From the NCBI GenBank assembly GCA_031255035.1, contig JAIRTI010000091.1:1-6116 (forward strand): 6,116 nucleotides of DNA, in the 5' to 3' direction. Each line of letters begins with the position of its first letter. Position 1 is the first letter of the stretch. The position numbers were made by a program, and so were the translations under genes. The notes under the pieces were generated by a model that saw only the letters and a list, made by a program, of their open reading frames with translations, did no database searches and had not been told where the DNA came from. Of the stretch, positions 1-6,116 are shown one piece after another. The stretch comes from Desulfovibrio sp. (lineage in GTDB: Bacteria; Desulfobacterota; Desulfovibrionia; Desulfovibrionales; Desulfovibrionaceae).

Positions 1-1
1 G

Positions 2-382
2 GGCCTCACCAGCGCGGCCTATCAGTCGCAAATTTTCCGCGGGGCCATCGAGTCGCTGCCCTCAGGGCAGCTCAAGGCCGCTCGCGCTTTGGGCATGAGT
101 GACCTTTGCGGCATCAGAAGCATCATTCTGCCCCAGGCCCTGCGCCTGGCCCTGCCGGGCTGGTCCAATGAATTTTCCATTATCCTCAAGGATTCCGCCC
201 TGGTCTACGTTATCGGCGTGCCCGAAATTATGCAGCGCTCCCACCTTGTAGCTTCGCGCACCTACTCGCATTTTACTTATTACATTCTGGCCGGGCTTAT
301 ATTTTTCGTCGTCACCGTCATCGGGCTGAGGCTTCTGCGCGGCCTGGAAAAGAAATTCCGCCTGCCCGGCTACAACATGTAA
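2..382 (+). CDS. Polar amino acid ABC transporter permease, C-terminal part (5' end cut by window)
   Basis: This is the last 126 residues of an inner-membrane permease of the HisM/GlnP type, which forms the channel for amino acid uptake together with the ATPase encoded next to it. The frame is open from base 2 to the TAA at 380-382. Visible residues 24-52 are the EAA loop, the cytoplasmic segment that docks on the ATPase, with AARALGMS and its conserved glycine followed by ILPQALRLALP. Residues 59-74 match the usual segment after that loop (KDSALVYVIGV), and residues 94-114 form a last hydrophobic membrane span followed by a basic tail (EKKFR). The missing start, and probably a periplasmic binding protein gene, should lie to the left. 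The family is clear; the exact amino acid carried (polar, such as glutamine, glutamate or histidine) is not. Confidence 0.9.
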   Translation, partial: GLTSAAYQSQIFRGAIESLPSGQLKAARALGMSDLCGIRSIILPQALRLALPGWSNEFSIILKDSALVYVIGVPEIMQRSHLVASRTYSHFTYYILAGLIFFVVTVIGLRLLRGLEKKFRLPGYNM

Positions 383-391
383 GGCTTTTAA

Positions 392-1930
<1,539 letters not shown>

Positions 1931-2042
1931 GGCGTTTTGAGGAAATACTGATTTCAAGAGCCCTCTGATTTTTCAAATTCCCGTTTCTTGTTCTGTCTGT
2001 TTCTTCAGCAATTCGAATTTTGTCGAAGCCAATTTGATCGCA

Positions 2043-2096
2043 TGTGGGCTCTGCCCACACCCGCCAGGACCTTGCCGGCCCCAGTTCCGTCCCTGG
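2043..2096. repeat. Intergenic inverted-repeat module (two hairpins)
   Basis: TGTGGGC (2043-2049) and GCCCACA (2053-2059) form a perfect 7-bp stem around TCT. A second, looser stem pairs CCAGGAC (2064-2070) with GTCCCTGG (2089-2096) with one bulged C. The layout resembles dispersed GC-rich intergenic repeats that I associate with Desulfovibrio genomes, but copy number cannot be seen within this window. Confidence 0.5.
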
Positions 2097-2160
2097 ACCC
2101 GGCGATTGGGTGGCTGATAGTGGTGCCCCTGTTTATACGCGCAGCCGGAACCCAAACTGA

Positions 2161-2219
2161 GGGGGTCCGGGGGAAATCATTTCCCCCGGCGGGGTCCGGG
2201 GCAGCGCCCCGGCCGCCGG
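2161..2219 (-). repeat. GC-rich double-hairpin repeat at the 3' end of the leftward operon
   Basis: The first stem pairs CCGGGGGAAAT (2167-2177) with ATTTCCCCCGG (2179-2189). The second pairs CCGGGGC (2196-2202) with GCCCCGG (2206-2212) around AGC and can extend outward by pairing CCGGCGG (2186-2192) with CCGCCGG (2213-2219). Bases 2186-2189 would be used in both full structures, so they compete. In the leftward sense it starts 6 bases past the lipoprotein stop codon. It lacks a following T run, so it is better seen as a dispersed repeat or a 3'-end stabilising or rho-associated structure than as a classical terminator. I recognise this kind of sequence as common after genes in Desulfovibrio-like bacteria. 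Confidence 0.65.
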
Positions 2220-2225
2220 AGGCAT

Positions 2226-3266
2226 TTATTCCACCGCCCGGTTATATCGTTCAATAAGCGTGCTGATCTGGCGGTTATACAGTTCAGGAGCGGCCCGGCC
2301 GCCTTCGGCCGGCTGGTCCCTGCCGCTGTTCAAGCGTTGCAGAATTCCCTCGGCGGTTTGCCGCAGCGTTCCGGCGTCCTGGACAAAGGCCGCGAAGCGT
2401 TCGGCGTTGAGGCCCTGTTCCACGGCCTGTTCCGGGCTCACCGCGTCAAGGGCCGCCAGGGCCTCTTCAATGGCGACGCAATAGGGCGCGAATGCTTCCG
2501 GCGTCAGCGTGCTTCCGATATTGTCGCCGTTGATGTCCTTGTCCATGAACAGCAGTTGCACGGCCTCGGCTTCGGCGAGATAGCGCATCATGGCCGGCAC
2601 GGCGGTTTTGCCGGCGGCGGTCATTTCCTGGTACTGGCGGTCGCGCACCAGGGCTTCCTTGACGTTCAGGGCCGCGAAAAAATCGGGCAAAGCGGCCTCC
2701 ATGGCCTTGTAGCGCTCAATGACGGCGTCGTACAGGGCCTGGCCGCCGGCCATGTCGTCTTCGCCAACGGTCTTTTTGTCCACATAGTCCTTGAGTTCGA
2801 CCAGTCCGGTCCAGAGGTCTTTGACCAGAGGGGCCAGAACGGCGCAGGCCTTGTCCAGATCGTCTCGCGGCTCAATGGCCGAAAGCGTCATAACCCGTTC
2901 TATGGGTTCCAGCACCAAATCCTGATTGGCGAGGGCGTCGGCGAAAAGGGCCTGCCCGTTACCGTCGGGCGGGGTAAAGCGCTCCTTGTTGCCGTGGACT
3001 TCAAAAAACATCTCGACGGCGTTGAACATCTCCACATGCAGCATGTTGCTGAAATCGACGCAGGCGTTCCATTTTTCCGTATCCACCTGGAGCGGGTCCG
3101 GCGCTTGCGTTTCCGGTTGAGGTGCCTCGACGGGCCCGGGGCTTGCCGCTTCGTTGCGTTCTTCCCGAGCGGCCGGCGCCTGGGAAGAATCTTCGGAGCA
3201 GGCCGAGGCAAAGAGCAGGCAGGTCAGCAGACACAGCCCGAGGCGGCGTAAAGGCGCGGTCAACAT
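2226..3266 (-). CDS. Lipoprotein, probable DUF3829 (YiiG-like) family
   Basis: This 346-residue protein has a lipoprotein signal: basic start (LRR, 6-8), hydrophobic core (10-19) and lipobox ASAC with Cys23 as the acylated residue. Ser24 at position +2 would favour outer-membrane sorting under the E. coli rule. A Pro/Glu/Ala-rich linker (about 25-62) tethers a mainly helical domain (65-315), and the end reads LYNRQISTLIERYNRAVE. The pattern of helices with Tyr and Asp around 160-200 and the terminal YN repeat resemble DUF3829, known from E. coli YiiG, whose function is not established. There is no enzymatic motif. ATG 3266 is preferred because AAGGAG lies 7 bases upstream. It is the last gene of the operon, 19 bases after the deacetylase-like gene, and may be an envelope partner of the two enzymes. 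The lipoprotein call is strong; the family call is moderate. Confidence 0.8.
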   Translation of the reverse strand: MLTAPLRRLGLCLLTCLLFASACSEDSSQAPAAREERNEAASPGPVEAPQPETQAPDPLQVDTEKWNACVDFSNMLHVEMFNAVEMFFEVHGNKERFTPPDGNGQALFADALANQDLVLEPIERVMTLSAIEPRDDLDKACAVLAPLVKDLWTGLVELKDYVDKKTVGEDDMAGGQALYDAVIERYKAMEAALPDFFAALNVKEALVRDRQYQEMTAAGKTAVPAMMRYLAEAEAVQLLFMDKDINGDNIGSTLTPEAFAPYCVAIEEALAALDAVSPEQAVEQGLNAERFAAFVQDAGTLRQTAEGILQRLNSGRDQPAEGGRAAPELYNRQISTLIERYNRAVE

Positions 3267-3273
3267 AGAGTGT

Positions 3274-3279
3274 CTCCTT
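3274..3279 (-). promoter_or_regulatory. Strong ribosome binding site of the lipoprotein gene
   Basis: Read leftward this is AAGGAG, 7 bases before ATG 3266. It sits in the 19-base gap after the upstream stop codon, so the lipoprotein can be translated independently within the operon mRNA. Confidence 0.75.
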
Positions 3280-3285
3280 GGAGAG

Positions 3286-4632
3286 TCATTGGGGATGGAC
3301 TTCGTAGCTGTCTTGATCTTTATCCTGCAAAGTCACGGGTTCGCCTTTGCGTCCGGCTTCGGCGAACCGGTCGTGAGCCGCGTCGCGGCAGGCCCGGCAG
3401 GCGCCGCGCGGCAGGGCGAGGCACAGGCGCCACGGGCCGTGATCGGCGCGGGTGTGCAGGGCCAGCAGGCCGGGACAGTCCGGGCAGTCGCGCAGGGACT
3501 CGCGCTGACGTTCGCGAATGCCGTCGGTATCGTAAAATATGTCGCGCTCGCGCCGCCACCAGCCATGGTCGCGTTCGTAGCCGTGCGGCAGGGCGTCGGG
3601 GCGTTCGAACAGGGTCAGGACGGCTTCGGTCAGACGCTCAATGGCCTCAAGGTTGCGCTTCGGCGTCGCGGCCAGTTCCTCGCGCCACAGGGGTTCGATC
3701 ACGCGGTCGTAGTTAAGCCCGGCCATGGCCAGGATCACGGCCAGGTTCACATAGGGCAGAGCGCCCTGGATGGCGTAGCCGCCTTCCAGCACGGCGATGT
3801 CGGCGTTGATGCGTTCGACCATGCGGCCGTAGCCGCGCGCGGAAAGGCGCATGTCGGTGATCGGGTCGCTGAAGTGGTTGTCCTGGCCGGCGGAATTGAC
3901 GATCAGATCCGGCTTCCAGGACTCAAGAATCGGCATGACCACGCTTTCGACGGCCAGGAGAAAGCCTTCATCCCCGGTTCGCGGCGGCAGTGGGATGTTG
4001 ATGGTCGCGCCTCTGGCGAGAGGGCCGCCGAGTTCGTCGGGAAAGCCGGTGCCGGGGTAGAGGGTGCGTCCGTCCTGGTGCAGGCTGATGAACAGGGTGT
4101 CCGGGTCGTGCCAGTAGACATCCTGGGTGCCGTCGCCGTGGTGGCAGTCGGTGTCGACCACGGCCACGCGGCGTACGCCGAAGTCGCGGCGCAGGCGTTC
4201 GATCATCACGGCTTCGATGTTGGCCGCGCAGAAGCCCCTGCCGCCCTGGATGACGCGCATGGCGTGATGCCCCGGCGGCCTGGTCAGGGCAAAGGCCTTG
4301 TCGTAGCGCCCCTCAAGCACCAGACGGCCCGCCGAGATGGCCCCGCCGGCCGAGGCCAGGTGCGCCCGCTCAAGCACGCGCTCAAAACCCGGCGGGCAGA
4401 AGTGCACGCGCTTCACGTCAGGCATCGAGGCCATGGCCGGCCGCTCCTCGCCTATGCCCGCGATGTCAAAAACCCCTTCCTCGCGAAGCTGATCCTGGGT
4501 GTAGAGCAGCCGCTCTTCGCGTTCGGGATGCGTGGGTGAAATGGCCCAGTCGTAGGCGGGAAAGAAAACGAGTCCCAGCGAGTGCCGGGCCGCGGGCGTC
4601 GCAGTCCCGTTGTTTGCCGGGGGGCCGGTCAT
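3286..4632 (-). CDS. Histone deacetylase-fold zinc amidohydrolase with C-terminal cysteine-containing extension
   Basis: This 448-residue enzyme belongs to the arginase/deacetylase superfamily that includes HDACs, acetylpolyamine amidohydrolases and AcuC. It should hydrolyse an acyl-amide such as acetyl-lysine or an acetylated amine in the cytoplasm (no signal peptide). The active site is complete: RPPGHHA with His122/His123, DTDCHHGDGTQ with zinc ligands Asp162 and His164, third ligand Asp251 (AGQDNHFSDP) and the catalytic-type Tyr286 in LEGGY. SLHQDGRTLYPGTG (183-196) resembles class II HDACs. The fold ends near residue 345. A further 100 residues carry CPDC (383-386), Cys404 and CRAC (412-415), which could form a zinc ribbon and is not part of the core family. 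ATG 4632 overlaps the upstream stop as ATGA and has AAGGAG 6 bases ahead. The substrate is unknown; bacterial members usually act on small molecules or proteins, not histones. Confidence 0.9.
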   Translation of the reverse strand: MTGPPANNGTATPAARHSLGLVFFPAYDWAISPTHPEREERLLYTQDQLREEGVFDIAGIGEERPAMASMPDVKRVHFCPPGFERVLERAHLASAGGAISAGRLVLEGRYDKAFALTRPPGHHAMRVIQGGRGFCAANIEAVMIERLRRDFGVRRVAVVDTDCHHGDGTQDVYWHDPDTLFISLHQDGRTLYPGTGFPDELGGPLARGATINIPLPPRTGDEGFLLAVESVVMPILESWKPDLIVNSAGQDNHFSDPITDMRLSARGYGRMVERINADIAVLEGGYAIQGALPYVNLAVILAMAGLNYDRVIEPLWREELAATPKRNLEAIERLTEAVLTLFERPDALPHGYERDHGWWRRERDIFYDTDGIRERQRESLRDCPDCPGLLALHTRADHGPWRLCLALPRGACRACRDAAHDRFAEAGRKGEPVTLQDKDQDSYEVHPQ

Positions 4633-6116
4633 GACGCGCTCCTTGGGCCGGAATCTTCCGTGCTGTTTTTTATTTCGATCGCCAGACCGGCCGCGAGCTG
4701 GGCCCGGCAGCGCACGATGGCGCCGCGCCGTCCCGCGTCGTCCAGGACCGCGAAGCGCTCGGCGTAGACCGTCTGCACCTCGTTTTCGGCATAGCCCCTG
4801 GCGGCAAAGGCCTGGGCCATGTCGCGGGCCGCGTCGTCCGGGCCGTAAGCGCGGCCCGTGGGCTTGTCAACGCCCAGTTCGGCTATGCTCACCCGGTCGA
4901 GCAGGGTATCGGCATAAAGTTCAGCCGCGCGGGTGGGACGGGCCAGAGCCGCGCCGACGGCATTGACCACGGCGCTCAGGGGCGGCACGCGCAGCGGCAT
5001 TTCCAGAGCCGCTTCCAGTATGGGGGCCATGGCCCTGGCCGGTCCGCCCATGACCGTGGCCGCGCCGGGCGACACGGGCTCGCTCACCAGCAATTCCCGG
5101 ATGGTGTATACGGGCTGCCCGTTTACCTCCTTCAGCAGGCGCTCGGTCTCGTCTTTGACGCGCGCGGCCGCCGCTTCGGCGAACAGGGCGGCCAGAGCCT
5201 CGGGGGCGTCCGCGAAGCGATCCGGGCAGAGTGGGCTTCGGGCGAGCCGGGCCATGGCCAGACGGGAAAGGTTGGCGTCGCCGTAAACCACGGTCCCCAG
5301 CAGGTTCAGGGCGTCGCTGAGGGTGGGCGGCCGGCGCTCGATCTCGGCTTCGTCACAGAGGGCGAGGGCCGGGCCGCTCCTGTCGGGCCCGATTGCCGCT
5401 TGTCCGTCACAGAGGCGCAACGAGGAATCGCCCCCCAGCGCGATGGAGCGCGTCCACAGCGCGCGCGTCAGCGTGGGCCTTCCGGCCACAGGCAAGCCGC
5501 GAGGGGACAGCAGCGGATAGCCGCCGGCCAGCAGGGCCAGATCCGTGCTGGTGCCGCCCATGTCGATCATCAGAGTATCCGCCGGGGGCGAGACAAGGAG
5601 CCGCGCCCCCGGTTCGCGGACGCCTTCCGTGGCCCATGCGCCGAGCAGGCTGGCCGAGGGGCCGGAGCCCATGGTGCTGACCGGATCAAGAGCGGCGTCG
5701 GCCGCGCTGAAGGCGCCGGCGTCGGCCTTGAGCACATTGACGGGACAGGCGAGGCCGAGAGCGCTGACGCCGCGCTCCAGGGCGCTGATGAAGTCCCGGC
5801 TGACGGTCGCGAGCGCCGCGTTGCACCACACCGTGTTCAGCCGTCGCAAAAAGTTGAGGGCGCCGCTGACTTCATGCCCGGCCAGCACCGGCGTCTCCGG
5901 GCCGAAAAAGGCGCGGGCCGCTTGGCAGAGAGAGCGCTCCAATTCCGGGTTCTTCGGGCTGAACTTGCAGACGACGCCGACAGCGGCCGCGCCTTGTCCG
6001 GCCAGCCAGGCAAAGGCGGCGCGCACGGCCGCTTCGTCAGGCGCGGCAATGACGCGCCCCCGGTGATCCTGGGCGCCGGGCAGAAGCCGCAGCAAGGCGT
6101 TTTCAGGCAGGAAGGG
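4629..6116 (-). CDS. Hydantoinase/oxoprolinase family protein (HyuA-like), N-terminus beyond window
   Basis: The frame stays open to the right edge, so the 495 residues seen are the C-terminal bulk of a longer protein. A TTG at 6095 could be read as a start but is probably internal, because coding sequence of the same family continues upstream. Family members are ATP-using or ATP-fold enzymes that open cyclic amides such as hydantoins or 5-oxoproline. Visible landmarks are AVGVVCKFSPKNPELE (46-61), typical of the N-terminal domain, the TMGSGPSAS block (148-156), the nucleotide-binding DMGGTSTDLAL (185-195), a GGDSS turn (228-232) where many relatives have GGGS, VMGGPARAM (355-363) and the late VVNAVGAALA. 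No HyuB-like partner is visible here; one could lie outside the window. It is the first visible gene of the leftward operon and overlaps the deacetylase-like gene by 4 bases. The family is clear, the substrate is not. Confidence 0.9.
   Translation of the reverse strand, partial: PFLPENALLRLLPGAQDHRGRVIAAPDEAAVRAAFAWLAGQGAAAVGVVCKFSPKNPELERSLCQAARAFFGPETPVLAGHEVSGALNFLRRLNTVWCNAALATVSRDFISALERGVSALGLACPVNVLKADAGAFSAADAALDPVSTMGSGPSASLLGAWATEGVREPGARLLVSPPADTLMIDMGGTSTDLALLAGGYPLLSPRGLPVAGRPTLTRALWTRSIALGGDSSLRLCDGQAAIGPDRSGPALALCDEAEIERRPPTLSDALNLLGTVVYGDANLSRLAMARLARSPLCPDRFADAPEALAALFAEAAAARVKDETERLLKEVNGQPVYTIRELLVSEPVSPGAATVMGGPARAMAPILEAALEMPLRVPPLSAVVNAVGAALARPTRAAELYADTLLDRVSIAELGVDKPTGRAYGPDDAARDMAQAFAARGYAENEVQTVYAERFAVLDDAGRRGAIVRCRAQLAAGLAIEIKNSTEDSGPRSAS
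4639..4644 (-). promoter_or_regulatory. Ribosome binding site of the deacetylase-like gene, inside the hydantoinase gene
   Basis: Read leftward this is AAGGAG, 6 bases before ATG 4632. It lies within the last codons of the upstream gene and, with the 4-base ATGA overlap (4629-4632), supports coupled translation and the chosen start. Confidence 0.75.

Larger units (their letters stand above)
1931..2225. other. Intergenic gap between convergent operons, no gene seen
   Basis: This 295-base stretch separates the zinc-ribbon gene from the end of the leftward operon. The left part (about 1935-2040) is more AT-rich than the rest of the window, with a pyrimidine-rich run at 1980-2008 and a weak 5-bp stem (2012-2016 with 2023-2027, loop ATTTTG). 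The right part carries the two inverted-repeat modules at 2043-2096 and 2161-2219. Short open frames here have no plausible ribosome binding site or domain, and I call none of them a gene. No classical hairpin followed by a T run is visible for either operon. Confidence 0.6.

Noticed and set aside
2507..2545. EF-hand-like calcium loop (DKDINGDNIGST, residues 242-253) in the lipoprotein
   Set aside because: Positions 1, 3, 5 and 6 fit, but position 12 is Thr rather than Glu or Asp and no second hand is seen, so calcium binding is not supported.
2337..3251. Rightward open frame of 304 codons opposite the lipoprotein gene
   Set aside because: The leftward frame has a signal peptide, lipobox and strong ribosome binding site; the rightward frame has none of these.
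3154..4539. Very long rightward open frame (461 codons) opposite the deacetylase-like gene
   Set aside because: It is antisense to a gene with a complete active site. It reads as Gly/Ala/Val/His/Arg-rich sequence without domain motifs, as expected from the complement of GC-rich coding DNA.
6093..6095. TTG as the start of the hydantoinase-like gene
   Set aside because: The frame is open to the window edge (PFLPENAL) and the family has a longer N-terminal domain, so the true start lies outside.

Overview
The window looks like chromosomal DNA from a GC-rich deltaproteobacterium. Desulfovibrio or a close relative is the best guess, from the protein types, the free-standing Mor-type regulator and the GC-rich double-hairpin repeat between genes. 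This is recognition from memory, not a database match. No rRNA, tRNA, insertion sequence or CRISPR array is visible.

The left part (2-1930) is transcribed rightward. It opens with the C-terminal end of a polar amino acid ABC transporter permease, followed 9 bases later by a complete GlnQ/HisP-type ATPase with every nucleotide-binding motif intact. A 143-base gap follows that holds three back-to-back hairpins (1183-1281). After it come a GTG-started Mor-family transcription activator (117 aa) and a 72-aa zinc-ribbon protein that I could place only by frame and cysteine pattern. Mor proteins are best known as middle-gene activators of Mu-like phages, but no other phage gene is in view.

The middle gap (1931-2225) lies between convergent genes and holds no convincing gene. 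It has a more AT-rich left part and two inverted-repeat modules. The right one (2161-2219) is a compact pair of GC-rich hairpins that share an arm, and it starts six bases after the stop codon of the leftward operon.

The right part (2226-6116) is a tight leftward operon read from the right edge: a hydantoinase/oxoprolinase (HyuA-like) protein whose N-terminus is cut by the window, a histone-deacetylase-fold zinc amidohydrolase with an unusual cysteine-containing C-terminal extension, and a lipoprotein that resembles the DUF3829 family. The first two genes overlap by 4 bases (ATGA) and the third starts 19 bases after the second, so the three are probably co-expressed. Two hydrolases of C-N bonds next to an envelope lipoprotein suggest processing of an acylated or cyclic amide compound, but the substrate cannot be read from sequence.

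The points most worth a second look are the three-hairpin module in front of the mor-like gene, the Mor plus zinc-ribbon pair, the HyuA-deacetylase-lipoprotein operon with the deacetylase's C-terminal extension, and the shared-arm repeat at the end of that operon.
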